A stretch of DNA of 46,670 nt from positions 1 to 46,670 of the forward strand of contig JAOZSE010000002.1 of the NCBI GenBank assembly GCA_029939835.1, read 5' to 3'. Under the pieces are notes generated by a model. That model was not told the origin of the DNA, made no database searches, and was given only the letters and a program-made list of their open reading frames with translations. The DNA is from Pontiellaceae bacterium (GTDB lineage: Bacteria; Verrucomicrobiota; Kiritimatiellia; Kiritimatiellales; Tichowtungiaceae). The translations under genes were made by a program, and so were the position numbers. Shown here piece after piece: positions 8,358 to 16,866 of the stretch (its first letter is position 1; every line of letters starts with the position of its first letter).

Positions 8358-9277
8358 ACCCAACAACCCTCTCTTGATGATTTTTCTGCCGCCTCAATCA
8401 ATTCCAACGTTTGCATGGCCTCGTCCAAGGAACACATTTCCTGAGAATTCAAAGCCCACGCAGCGGCGTGCATGGCCTCAATCATTTCATTCCGCTCTAA
8501 TTCGAATTTCTCAGTGGCACCGTTATGAACCAGCTGATTCCCAATAAAGTCGAGATGGATTGTTCCACTTTCATATTGGATAGTGCAGTCTCTTCGGAGA
8601 GACCGATCCAGATAGTTCATTTGGCAAAGCACGACTGGGCAGTTGTCCATTTCCATCAACAAGCCATACAGATCATCACTCTCAATTTCCAAGTCACTCA
8701 AATGGCCTCCAAGTGCTGATACCCTTTTCCATATTCCAGCCAACAAGGCGATATAGTCTAGCTCATGGCTCAAATCCCGAATAACACCGCCACCCTGCTC
8801 CTTGCTGGCGGAATAACATTCTCTATAATCCGTACCCGGACGCCAATCGGGAAGGTATTGTCCCACATATGACTGAATGGATAACAACCGCTTGCCCTCC
8901 AAAATGCTTGCCGCCTGGCGAATCAATGGATGAAAGCGCATCACGTAACCAACATAGGTATCAAATCCATTGCCGTACTCTTGAACCACGGGCTTCTCTG
9001 AGAGTGGTTTTTCAACTAAACATGTTCCGGAAAAACCAGCCGTCTGAATTTCTTCCAAGGTCTCCATATGTTCCGATGTACGGTTCGACACCACGATATA
9101 ATCCGGGCTGAACTCTTCTATTGCCCTCCGTACAGTTGAATATATAGGAAAGGGCAAATCGACAGCATGCTTGCTGACAATAGCCGTTTCTGCCCCCATT
9201 TTTTTCAGAACAGCCTCATGGCGTCTCCCGATCGAACCATAACCGATCACAAGGCTTTTTTTTACATCAGCTGTCAT
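8339..9277 (-). CDS. ptmF: Gfo/Idh/MocA-family oxidoreductase, PtmF-like
   Basis: About 312 residues. SLVIGYGSIGRRHEAVLKK near the N-terminus is the NAD(P)-binding glycine motif, IVVSNRTSEHMETL follows as in Gfo/Idh/MocA proteins, and CLVEKPLSEKP carries the conserved Lys-Pro pair. ptmF sits next to ptmA, ptmB and ptmE in C. jejuni and is assigned to the aminosugar supply of the legionaminic acid pathway. The same gene set occurs here. I prefer the ATG at 9277 because the Rossmann strand begins shortly after it. The upstream extension to 9352 is low in family character, though a further Met two codons upstream is also usable. The reaction itself is not proven by sequence. Confidence 0.75.
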   Translation of the reverse strand: MTADVKKSLVIGYGSIGRRHEAVLKKMGAETAIVSKHAVDLPFPIYSTVRRAIEEFSPDYIVVSNRTSEHMETLEEIQTAGFSGTCLVEKPLSEKPVVQEYGNGFDTYVGYVMRFHPLIRQAASILEGKRLLSIQSYVGQYLPDWRPGTDYRECYSASKEQGGGVIRDLSHELDYIALLAGIWKRVSALGGHLSDLEIESDDLYGLLMEMDNCPVVLCQMNYLDRSLRRDCTIQYESGTIHLDFIGNQLVHNGATEKFELERNEMIEAMHAAAWALNSQEMCSLDEAMQTLELIEAAEKSSREGCWVCRTIQ

Positions 9278-9606
9278 ATACATCCAAATTGTTTGTTTTC
9301 CCGTACATCTAAAGCTCAATTCCTTCATCGGGCTTGGAGTTTTGTTCGGCAAGTTGCCCCATCACCGAATTCCATTGGCCGGTTTCAACACCTGAATTTG
9401 AGCGAGGCGTTGCCAAATCATCTGCGTTCGATTTTTTCATCTCTTGGTAGCCCCTGTCAGCGACGAAACCGAGACAGTCCCAGTAATGGGTAATTGATAC
9501 ACCATTAAGGCGAAAAGGTCAAAGTTCCTCGCCTGCGGCGATATAGAGTGCGGCTTCGCCCGCATCTGCGGCGCCCACCGCAAATACGACGATTTACTTG
9601 GACATA
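9278..9606. other. gene-free spacer with a possible transposase remnant
   Basis: 329 bp between the ptmF-like gene and the FemAB-like gene. No intact gene is visible. A short rightward frame at its right side resembles an IS91-type transposase N-terminus (separate entry). The left half has a leftward open frame ending near 9313 with no recognisable motif. Confidence 0.5.
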
Positions 9607-9623
9607 TCAGAGCCTATATTTGA
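9510..9623 (+). mobile_element. possible IS91-type transposase N-terminal remnant
   Basis: The frame from 9510 to a TGA at 9621-9623 reads KFLACGDIECGFARICGAHR. This resembles the FLxCGDxxxGFARVRC segment that opens the zinc-finger region of IS91-family (Y2) transposases. The later cysteines and catalytic domain are absent. It overlaps the 3' end of the convergent FemAB-like gene. The match is short and by eye only. Confidence 0.3.
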
Positions 9624-10659
9624 AAAGCTTGTTGCTGTTTATCGGCTCCGAAGCGTTTTGATTCCGCAGTTTACATAATTCCCGGTAAATCAATTCATTC
9701 AATACGTGCTCTCCAGCATGAAAGAGTAGCTGCTGTTTGGAGAAGCTCTTTTTGAACTTCAACAGCGAATCATCGTCGTCGTTGGTTCGTCCACCTCCAA
9801 TGAGCAGCCTCCGAATGCCTTTCTCTTTGCACCATTCAATGCATTGATGATGAAGATAGTTGTTGATGCCGATTTTTTGATAAGCTTTATCGGTTCCAAT
9901 CAAGTGGCAATAGGCGAGCTCCCGACTATGTAATAGAATCATGCTGGCTCCGACTTTACCGCCTACAATTGCTGTGGATAGTGTGTAATTTTGGGCTAGG
10001 TCGTCACGAATATTTTGAAAATATTCAGAAGAGAAAAAGTAGAACCCTGCGGCCTTATTAAACTTCATGGTTTCCGCATAGAGCCGGTCAAACTGTTTCC
10101 AGTTCTCTTCATCCTGAGTGAACCGAACCGTGACCTCATTCCGCTTTGCCTTGTTAATGCTTTTTCTGTTTGCTGCCGTGTACTCTTCTGTCCATCGAAT
10201 CTCTTCATCAAGGTCTATCTCGACAAATACGGTGTTGCAAACCGGAACAATATTTCCAGGAAAAACCGTTTCCAAATCGGCATGGTTGCCCAGCAATGGG
10301 TTGAACTTGATCAGTTCGGCAACAATATTTCGTTCTTTGGCCTGCTTATGAAAACAGGAAAGCGCCGCGGCGAGAAACTCCGTGTCCTGCGTATTGAACA
10401 ATGGGCCACCGTATCCATAAGCGGTTGTAATATCGTAGTAGCTATCCAAGAAGGGAGTCTTCTGCATCAAAAAGGGATAGAGGAAGATTTTCTCCCCTTG
10501 GGAGAAGACAAAACAGGTGGACTTTCTCTCCTGACACGCATGAAGATTGACATACTCAGGATGAGCGTACACATCGTTCATCGCCGACGGAAGCTTGTTT
10601 AGCCATTCCAGCCAAGCCTCTTTTTCTTCAATACCTAACCAATAAACTGATTGATTCAT
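9607..10659 (-). CDS. FemAB/GNAT-type acyltransferase
   Basis: 350 residues with the double-GNAT character of FemAB-like proteins. The second half has VGGKVGASMILLHSRELAY, HLIGTDKAYQKIGINNYLH and GIRRLLIGGGRTNDDDD, as in Acetyltransf_6 members that transfer acyl or aminoacyl groups onto cell-surface precursors. Inside the Leg cluster it is the best local candidate for the missing N-acetyltransferase step (LegH) or for an extra N-acyl decoration of legionaminic acid. That link is positional only, because characterised LegH proteins are smaller single-GNAT enzymes. The ATG follows the stop of the TylF-like gene by about 20 bp, so the two are probably in one operon. The 3' end abuts a transposase-like fragment. 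Confidence 0.7.
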   Translation of the reverse strand: MNQSVYWLGIEEKEAWLEWLNKLPSAMNDVYAHPEYVNLHACQERKSTCFVFSQGEKIFLYPFLMQKTPFLDSYYDITTAYGYGGPLFNTQDTEFLAAALSCFHKQAKERNIVAELIKFNPLLGNHADLETVFPGNIVPVCNTVFVEIDLDEEIRWTEEYTAANRKSINKAKRNEVTVRFTQDEENWKQFDRLYAETMKFNKAAGFYFFSSEYFQNIRDDLAQNYTLSTAIVGGKVGASMILLHSRELAYCHLIGTDKAYQKIGINNYLHHQCIEWCKEKGIRRLLIGGGRTNDDDDSLLKFKKSFSKQQLLFHAGEHVLNELIYRELCKLRNQNASEPINSNKLFKYRL

Positions 10660-10679
10660 TTTTTTAGAAAACAGAAAAA

Positions 10680-11441
10680 CTAATCGATCACAATATAGGA
10701 TTGTGTCGGACTAAATCTGGAGTGGTTGATTTTGTATTTGCTTAATCCGAATACTTCCATCACCGCTTGAGTTTCTCCCGGGTAGTCGGCGCAGTTCAGT
10801 TCATCGAAAGCGATCAAACTACCTTTTGTCAATCGATCCTTGATCAATTCCAAGCATCGTTTGGTGGGCTCGTAAATATCGAAATCGAAGTAAGCCATCG
10901 ACACGATTGTCTCCGGGTTCTCTTTTAGATATTTTTCAACTTCCACGATCGCGTCTCCTTTCCTCAACTCATACTTTTTAATATGAGAAATGGGGCTCTC
11001 TTTTTCGTGATAGTTTAAGATCTCTTCCAAATATTTTTCATAGTCATCCGTCACGGAGTAGGCACCGACTTTGATCACATCCGCGTCTCCATCCTTGGGA
11101 TCCACAGAAGGGAAGCCACAGAACGTATCAAAACCTACAATTCTTCGGTTGTGGTTGTGTGGCTCGTAGATGCCTCGAAAGGATTCATAAAGAGCCAGAT
11201 TGCGCCCCCACCTCACACCAAATTCGAAAATCTTGCCATGCACACTAACGATTTGCTGGTAAAGCTCGTTCATGTAGAGAATCTGAGAGAGGTTTTGCCG
11301 GCTCATGAAAAGTGGCAAATTCATGAACAGTTCATCCTCAATAACTGGACAAACCTTGAACAGTTGTTTCAGGTCGTTTCTGATGGATTGCTCATTTTCC
11401 GAGGCATTGAATTTGGTGCCCAGTGTATTTTCTTGGTTCAT
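10680..11441 (-). CDS. TylF-like class I SAM-dependent methyltransferase
   Basis: About 253 residues from the ATG at 11441; a TTG six codons upstream is possible. KIFEFGVRWGRNLALYESF replaces the usual ExGxxxG SAM loop. IVGFDTFCGFP and AYFDFDIYEPTKRCLEL are characteristic of the macrocin O-methyltransferase (TylF) family, in which the DxD-like cluster binds a metal. SLIAFDELNCADYPGE follows, as in relatives from surface-glycan clusters. It most likely O-methylates a sugar of the nonulosonate-containing glycan; the acceptor is unknown. It lies between legI and the FemAB-like gene, same strand, with about 150 bp separating it from legI. Confidence 0.75.
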   Translation of the reverse strand: MNQENTLGTKFNASENEQSIRNDLKQLFKVCPVIEDELFMNLPLFMSRQNLSQILYMNELYQQIVSVHGKIFEFGVRWGRNLALYESFRGIYEPHNHNRRIVGFDTFCGFPSVDPKDGDADVIKVGAYSVTDDYEKYLEEILNYHEKESPISHIKKYELRKGDAIVEVEKYLKENPETIVSMAYFDFDIYEPTKRCLELIKDRLTKGSLIAFDELNCADYPGETQAVMEVFGLSKYKINHSRFSPTQSYIVID

Positions 11442-11559
11442 AATTGTATCCAGTTTCAAGGTTCATTGGTTTGTAACAAACGGTTCGGTTCGGTTCAAAA
11501 AACCCTTTTTAAAGAATAATTCAATCTACGGCTATACTATTTTGTCGAACATTGCACTT

Positions 11560-11581
11560 CCACACGGCGGATCCGCTGTGG
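11560..11581. other. short hairpin downstream of legI
   Basis: CCACA and TGTGG flank the perfect palindrome GCGGATCCGC, with a 2-nt bulge on one arm. It lies 11 bp beyond the legI stop. No T-run follows on the minus strand, so it is not a clear intrinsic terminator; an mRNA-end stabiliser is possible. Confidence 0.35.
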
Positions 11582-11591
11582 TGCCGAAACG

Positions 11592-12644
11592 TTATTGAGG
11601 TGCGGAAATATGTTTCCATTGGAGGACTTCTCCTTCCGGAATCTCCGTAGCGGCGACAGTCCCGACAATCTCGTAGAGATGTTTGGGAGCAATGCCGTCA
11701 GTTACTTTTTTTAAAAAAAAGTCATTCTGGACAAACCGCTCCCCTTTTTGAATGTCTCGGGAAGCGACAAGGAAGCGATGGAATGCTTTGCGATTTTCAA
11801 GCTCCGAAGGCATAACCCGTTTTACCCCGTCTCCCAGCGCCTTATACATGGATCGCAGGGTGGATACGTACCGTGTCAGCTCTTCCGGAGTCAGGGAGGC
11901 CTGATGATCCGGCCCTGCCTGGTCATGGGAAAGAGTAAAGTGTTACACAAAAAACCTTGCTCCCAAGGCCAAGGCCGCACAGGAAGCTTCAACGCCTGTC
12001 GTATGATCAGAAAAACCGACCGGACAATTTGTGATGGCCGCGAGTCGGGGAATCACATTGAGGTTGAGGTCTTCCAAAGGAGCCGGATATGAGGAGACAC
12101 AATGAAGGAGAATCAACTCTTCATTTTCACTCAAAACGGCCTCAACTCCTTCGATTACTTCTTCCAGCGTAGCCGCGCCGGTGGAAAAAATCAGCGGCAG
12201 CTTTTTTCGTCCCAAATACTTCAAAAAAGGAGTATTGGTAACATCTTGGGAAGCTGTCTTCATAATCGGCACATGTAGCTCATCAACCAGGAAGTCGGCA
12301 CTCTCCTGTTCGTCGGGAGTCGATAGGAAAAGAATTCCCTGCGTGTTGCAGTGCTCCTTCAGTTCTCTGAAAGCGTCAAAGGATAGTTCCAGTTTTTTGA
12401 TCGTATCAAACTCCGACTCTTCCCGGTCGGTCGCTTTCTTTTGATACTCCGGCTTGATGGATCGCTCTTGGCAATAGACTTTCTCCGTCTTCCAAGTTTG
12501 GAATTTTACGGCATCGCAGCCACTCTTCGCGGCAACATCAACCAGCTCTTTCGCGACTTTCAGATCTCCATTATGATTCACACCCGCTTCGGCGATAATA
12601 AAAAGATCTTTTTCGGCTTTTTCAATAATCGTGTTGAAATCCAC
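11592..12644 (-). pseudogene. legI: N,N'-diacetyllegionaminate synthase (NeuB/LegI), interrupted by in-frame TAA
   Basis: The full length is 351 codons, as expected for the NeuB family, which condenses a 2,4-diamino hexose with phosphoenolpyruvate. The start is GTG with AAGAGG 5 nt upstream. The N-terminal barrel (FIIAEAGVNHNGD, CDAVKFQTWK, MKTASQDVTN, GFSDHTTG) and the C-terminal antifreeze/SAF domain (RFLVASRDIQKGERF) are intact. Codon 234, at 11943-11945, is TAA. The reading continues in the same frame as HFTLSHDQAGPDHQASL. Homologues read V-E-[KR]-H-F-T here, so the catalytic Glu and the next residue are replaced by one stop codon: a net loss of one codon plus a nonsense change, not a frameshift. 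Unless another synthase exists or the stop is an assembly error, Leg synthesis is broken. Confidence 0.88.
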
Positions 12645-12668
12645 TGGAGCCTCTTCTGGTTGAAGGAT

Positions 12669-13805
12669 TCACTTTGTTAATATTTTATTCAAAATTTCGA
12701 CCATTTTTTCCATCTGGTTGATTGAGAGAAATTCATTAACGGGGATCAACAGATGAGAGTCAATAAACTGTTTTTCCATGGGAAAATTATCGATTTGATC
12801 CTTCGGAATAAAATCCCATTTATCAATCAATGTTGAGAGTAGAATATTTTGATCGAACAACTCTGAAATGACCCGGTTCCGCTGTCCGGGATTGACATAG
12901 ACCGGGACAGTCATTGGGATACAGTTTTCATCCCATGTTTCGTAAACAAACCGGAAGGTGTTGTTTCTCAGATTCTCGTACAAAAAACGGGTGTTTATGA
13001 TCCGTTGAGCCATCATTTTCTCAAAGTCGATCGTTTTCAATCGACCCAGGGTCTCTGGGCACGGGTGGTAAAGACTCAGATTATGGCTGATAAAGGCATA
13101 ATACCGCTCGTAGGCATCGCCCGTCTTCTCCAATATTTCTTGTGACTCAGAGGGGGCATCGCTCTCAAGCATCTCAAAGTTCAGATGAAGATGTTCCATA
13201 TAATTCTGGATCGAGGCTTTTCTCTCTTCACTTTCCGGTTCAAATCCCGCAGAGGCTACTTTGACGGCCGGAAGATAACTCTGAAGAATCGCTCCGTCGG
13301 GCACAGGAAGATACTTGTTGAGAGAAAAGAGGGAGAAGTCTCCTTCTCCTCCCAAAAGATCTCCCTCGGCATTTTTGCAAAACAGGGACTGGGCGCAATC
13401 TTCGAGAATACGAATTTTTTTATGGAAGAGTCGTTTTTTGATCGGTTTGATTGGCTGTTCAAATCCGAACGGATGAATCAGAACCAGCAGCTTAATGGAT
13501 GGATCGTTTTCGATCTGTGTTTCGAGTGCTTCTGGTTTGGCAAAGAGTTTTTCGTCCGCGGTGTAGAATTGAACGTTCACCCCGCTTTGAATGAATGGCT
13601 GTATCACTCCTTCGGCCACATAGGCCGGCATCAGGCATGTGTCTTCATCGGTCAGGCCTAATTGCTTGATCAGAAGCGAGATCAGGGATCTTCCGGTTGA
13701 AGCAAAGCAGTAGTCATCGCATTGCGGTAGATAGGAGAGTATCTCTCTTGCCTCCATCTCATGATAGAACCGCTCTCTGCTAGACTGCCTTAGAAGGTGA
13801 AGCAT
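12669..13805 (-). CDS. DegT/DnrJ/EryC1-like aminotransferase-fold protein
   Basis: About 378 residues. FASTGRSLISLLIKQLGL matches the helix that follows the PLP phosphate-binding loop, VLIHPFGFEQP and ILEDCAQSLF carry the conserved Asp of sugar aminotransferases, and FSLNKYLPVPDGA places a Lys where the Schiff-base Lys is expected. The sequence is divergent from LegC, which is encoded separately, so it may transfer an amino group to a different nucleotide sugar or be a modified relative. I prefer the ATG at 13805, which avoids a 20-bp overlap with the upstream methyltransferase and has GAG about 5 nt before it; an ATG at 13835 is the alternative. It lies between the methyltransferase and legI on the same strand. 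Confidence 0.7.
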   Translation of the reverse strand: MLHLLRQSSRERFYHEMEAREILSYLPQCDDYCFASTGRSLISLLIKQLGLTDEDTCLMPAYVAEGVIQPFIQSGVNVQFYTADEKLFAKPEALETQIENDPSIKLLVLIHPFGFEQPIKPIKKRLFHKKIRILEDCAQSLFCKNAEGDLLGGEGDFSLFSLNKYLPVPDGAILQSYLPAVKVASAGFEPESEERKASIQNYMEHLHLNFEMLESDAPSESQEILEKTGDAYERYYAFISHNLSLYHPCPETLGRLKTIDFEKMMAQRIINTRFLYENLRNNTFRFVYETWDENCIPMTVPVYVNPGQRNRVISELFDQNILLSTLIDKWDFIPKDQIDNFPMEKQFIDSHLLIPVNEFLSINQMEKMVEILNKILTK

Positions 13806-13815
13806 TTTTCTCAAC

Positions 13816-14481
13816 TCACAACGGTTTTCGACCATTGACTACAAAGTGTCCATACTGATCCCTGCCATTGCTCACGGTTCTAGTCGTCTTCTCCAAATTA
13901 AATGCTTCATATCCCGACATGATTTCACACACCTCGGACTCCGTAAAAAAATGCACCAGCAACTCTTTCTGGATCGGCCCTGTCTTGAAATTCGTGTATG
14001 TATTTTCTTCGAGCTTTTCAGCATCTTCCCAACCCGAAGTCTGTGTATTAATAAGGATTCCGAAGAAATACCCGCCGGGTTTGAGAAGATTCCAGATTTG
14101 CTGATGAATGAGGCGAATATTGCTGAAGCTGTTATGCTGGACTGCACTCGAGTCAATGATGACGTCAAAAAATTCCGCTGGGTAATCCAGTTGGGTAAAG
14201 TCTCCAACAGTCAAGTTCGCCTTGAGACCGTCACGGTCAAGCAACGCCAATGCCTGACGGATTGCCGATTCGCTACCGTCAATACCGAAGGTGTCAAAAC
14301 CCTCGCGCGCCAAGAACCAAGTATGGGCACCGCCACCGCATCCAACATCCAATACACGAATCTTTCCGCAGTCTGGTACACTTTTGGATCTTGATGCTAT
14401 AAACCTAACAACATCTTCTGAAGGATATTTTCCCCAGCTTTGTGATTTGAATATCTGTTCCCAGGTTTGATCAAAGGCCAT
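13816..14481 (-). CDS. class I SAM-dependent methyltransferase
   Basis: 221 residues. Motif I is RVLDVGCGGGAHTWFLA near residue 44, followed by FGIDGSESAI (acidic end of strand 2), TVGDFTQLDYPAEFFDVIID and WNLLKPGGYFFGILI (post-motif). These define a Methyltransf_11/25-type Rossmann enzyme. GGAGGG about 8 nt before the ATG supports the start. The cluster position suggests methylation of a sugar intermediate or of a glycan end; nothing in the sequence fixes the acceptor. The stop lies about 10 bp before the chosen DegT-like start. Confidence 0.75.
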   Translation of the reverse strand: MAFDQTWEQIFKSQSWGKYPSEDVVRFIASRSKSVPDCGKIRVLDVGCGGGAHTWFLAREGFDTFGIDGSESAIRQALALLDRDGLKANLTVGDFTQLDYPAEFFDVIIDSSAVQHNSFSNIRLIHQQIWNLLKPGGYFFGILINTQTSGWEDAEKLEENTYTNFKTGPIQKELLVHFFTESEVCEIMSGYEAFNLEKTTRTVSNGRDQYGHFVVNGRKPL

Positions 14482-14549
14482 GGAATAGCCCTCCAGCTTG
14501 GGTCTGTATTGCGTTGTGAAAACTTATTTGAATCATATCAGCATTCCCC

Positions 14550-15713
14550 TCAAAACCCTTTTTGATCAAAAAATTGCTTCATCGTTAACGAAGAAAAATC
14601 ATCAATAGCGCCCAGCGCATTGAGAATCAACTTTGCACTATCACCTTGCTGGTAGGGATTCTCAACCGACTGATGCCCAAACGACAAGGCCTGCGAGATT
14701 GCTTCGACAATCGCTTCTTTTTCGGGCGCACAATCAAAAACTGATGCCGCCTTCAATCGCCCTTGTTGGCGTAGTCCGATATTGACGGTTGGCGTCTGGA
14801 GAGAAGGTGCTTCATAAAGGCCGCTTGAGGAATTACCAATAACCACATCTGCGACTGACATAGTGCCTAGATAACGTTTTTGCCCTAGAGATGTATAGGC
14901 GCGTGCATTGTCTTTGTTGGCTACATACTTCTCTATGTGTTGGATTAGTGTGCGACCTTCTGTATCCGCATTAGGCATTGTAAATATCAACCCAACATCT
15001 TGGCCAAACCGATCCAGCGCCTGGAACAATTCCTCCAGTTGGTCGGAAGATGGCATGTTATCGAGAGTAACCGGGTGGAATGTTATCAAGAAGTTCTTTT
15101 CTCGAAACCGGAAATCCAATTCATGCTCCAGGGTTTCACGATCCATAGCAGCGCTACGGTGCAGATGGTCTAAACCGGGACTTCCGACAATGTAGATTTG
15201 GTCTGGGTTTTCACCCATGTGCTCCAAGCGCTTCGCCGAAATACGGTTGGTCACAAAATGTATATTAGCCATCTTGCTAATGCTGTGCCTCACGGCCTCA
15301 TCAAAAGCGCCCTCTGTGACATCCCCTCCGCCAATATGTGCAGTCGGCAACCGTGCGAATAATGCAGCTTGCGCTGCTGCGAAAATCTCGAAGCGGTCTC
15401 CAAGCACTAGCATCAAGTCAGGGCGCAATCTCTCGCAAACATCAGCAAAACCTATCACGCCAAGTCCAACAGACTTTGTTACAGCAACAGAGGTGTCGCT
15501 GGACAATAGACTCTCGACACGAGCATCTACTTTAAATCCATCTGCTTCTATGACATTGACTGTTGAACCAAATTCAGGCGACAGGTGCATCCCAGTTACA
15601 ACAAGCTGCAATTCAAACTGGCTGCTGGCCTTAATATCCTGCATTAGCCAATATAAAAGGCCATAATCTGCACGACTCCCGGTGACAACGCAGATTTTAC
15701 GTTTATTTTTCAT
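14550..15713 (-). CDS. legG: hydrolysing 2-epimerase of the NeuC/LegG type
   Basis: 387 residues of the UDP-GlcNAc 2-epimerase superfamily. The opening KICVVTGSRADYGLLYWLM is diagnostic for the NeuC/LegG/PseG-like hydrolysing branch. LVLGDRFEIFAAA, HIGGGDVTEGAFDEAVRHS and the late GNSSSGLYEAPSL are family motifs for nucleotide binding and catalysis. In the Leg pathway the enzyme removes the nucleotide from the 2,4-diacetamido sugar while inverting C2, giving the substrate for LegI. The GDP- rather than UDP-linked substrate is inferred from ptmE in the same cluster. It overlaps the end of legC by 11 bp. Confidence 0.9.
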   Translation of the reverse strand: MKNKRKICVVTGSRADYGLLYWLMQDIKASSQFELQLVVTGMHLSPEFGSTVNVIEADGFKVDARVESLLSSDTSVAVTKSVGLGVIGFADVCERLRPDLMLVLGDRFEIFAAAQAALFARLPTAHIGGGDVTEGAFDEAVRHSISKMANIHFVTNRISAKRLEHMGENPDQIYIVGSPGLDHLHRSAAMDRETLEHELDFRFREKNFLITFHPVTLDNMPSSDQLEELFQALDRFGQDVGLIFTMPNADTEGRTLIQHIEKYVANKDNARAYTSLGQKRYLGTMSVADVVIGNSSSGLYEAPSLQTPTVNIGLRQQGRLKAASVFDCAPEKEAIVEAISQALSFGHQSVENPYQQGDSAKLILNALGAIDDFSSLTMKQFFDQKGF

Positions 15714-16866
15714 CAGTACTACCCCCTAGCTTAACGCTACTCGGCATGTTAATAATCCGCTCCGCCAGCCATTCTGCATTTTCGAGCGGTCCGCAAAAAG
15801 CATCACGAAACATATCCAGCTGATGCATCAGCCGCCATGCCGGACGGGTCAACACTCCGGCATCATTGGTTTTCGCTAGCAGCTCGTCCCGCAGGGCCGA
15901 ATCGCGTAGCACCACGGCGTTCAGCCAGTAATTACTGTTGCAGCCAGCGGGTTCTTCAACAAAATCCGCCCAGTCAACTGCGTCAAAAAAAGATTTATAG
16001 GCTGCCGCCAATGATCGTTTTTCCTGAAGAAAATCCGGCACCTTTTCCAGCTGCGCACAGGCCAACGCTGCATTCAGATTGGGCATCCTGAAATTGTAGC
16101 CAACCTCATCGTGTGCAAATTCCCAGCGATGCGGAATTTTTGCCGTAGTGGTCAGATGCTTGGCCCGGTCAGCCAGTTTTTCATCGTTGGTAACGATTGC
16201 CCCGCCGCCGCCGCTGGTCATGATTTTATTTCCGTTGAAGCTGAGTACGCCCATCGTCCCGAGCGTTCCTGTATGATGTCCTTTGTACTGACTACCCAGC
16301 GCTTCGGCGGCATCTTCGATAACCGAAATGCCGTATTCATTGCCGATCTCAACAAGTTCATCCATCCGGCAGGGATGCCCGAAAGTATGCATGGGCAAAA
16401 CAGCAGCGATCCTGCGTCCGGTTGTTCGATTAAAAACTCCGCCTTTACGCTTTTCGGCATGCTTCTCAAGAAATGCTCCGACTGCATCTGGATTCAGCCC
16501 CAGGGTCTCCCGCTCCACATCCAGAAAAACCGGATGTGCGCCGTTATAGACCACCGCATTGGCTGTCGCAATAAAGGTCAGCGGCTGCATGAGCACCTCA
16601 TCGCCGGATTCGACGCCCGCCAACTGAAGCGCCACCTGAAGGGCGCTGGTTCCGTTAACTACAGCCACCGCACGGCGCGCACCCAGATAGGCTGCCAGTT
16701 CCTGTTCAAAACGATCCACATACGCGCCCACACTTGAGACAAAAGTGGAATCGATTGCGTCCAGCACATATTCGCGCTCACGCCCTGTAAAACGGGGCTC
16801 ATGGAGCGAAATGGCATCATCCGTCCCGTACCACTGCCGAACAAAGGTTATGAAATCATCAAACAT
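15703..16866 (-). CDS. legC: LegC-family nucleotide-sugar aminotransferase
   Basis: 387 residues. DegT/DnrJ/EryC1 aminotransferase with the LegC-type N-terminus (DAISLHEPRFTGREREYVLD). AVVNGTSALQVALQLAGV binds the PLP phosphate, VIEDAAEALGS has the Asp contacting the pyridine nitrogen, and VLSFNGNKIMTSGGGG contains the Schiff-base Lys. GYNFRMPNLNAAL is also typical. It transaminates the 4-keto-6-deoxy sugar made by LegB, using PLP and glutamate in the cytoplasm. The start ATG overlaps the legB stop by 8 bp and its end overlaps legG, so legB-legC-legG form a tightly coupled unit. Confidence 0.92.
   Translation of the reverse strand: MFDDFITFVRQWYGTDDAISLHEPRFTGREREYVLDAIDSTFVSSVGAYVDRFEQELAAYLGARRAVAVVNGTSALQVALQLAGVESGDEVLMQPLTFIATANAVVYNGAHPVFLDVERETLGLNPDAVGAFLEKHAEKRKGGVFNRTTGRRIAAVLPMHTFGHPCRMDELVEIGNEYGISVIEDAAEALGSQYKGHHTGTLGTMGVLSFNGNKIMTSGGGGAIVTNDEKLADRAKHLTTTAKIPHRWEFAHDEVGYNFRMPNLNAALACAQLEKVPDFLQEKRSLAAAYKSFFDAVDWADFVEEPAGCNSNYWLNAVVLRDSALRDELLAKTNDAGVLTRPAWRLMHQLDMFRDAFCGPLENAEWLAERIINMPSSVKLGGSTDEK

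Noticed and set aside
11592-12644. Interpretation of legI as a frameshift
   Set aside because: Both halves are in the same frame. The lesion is a TAA codon with a net loss of one codon, not an indel that shifts frame.
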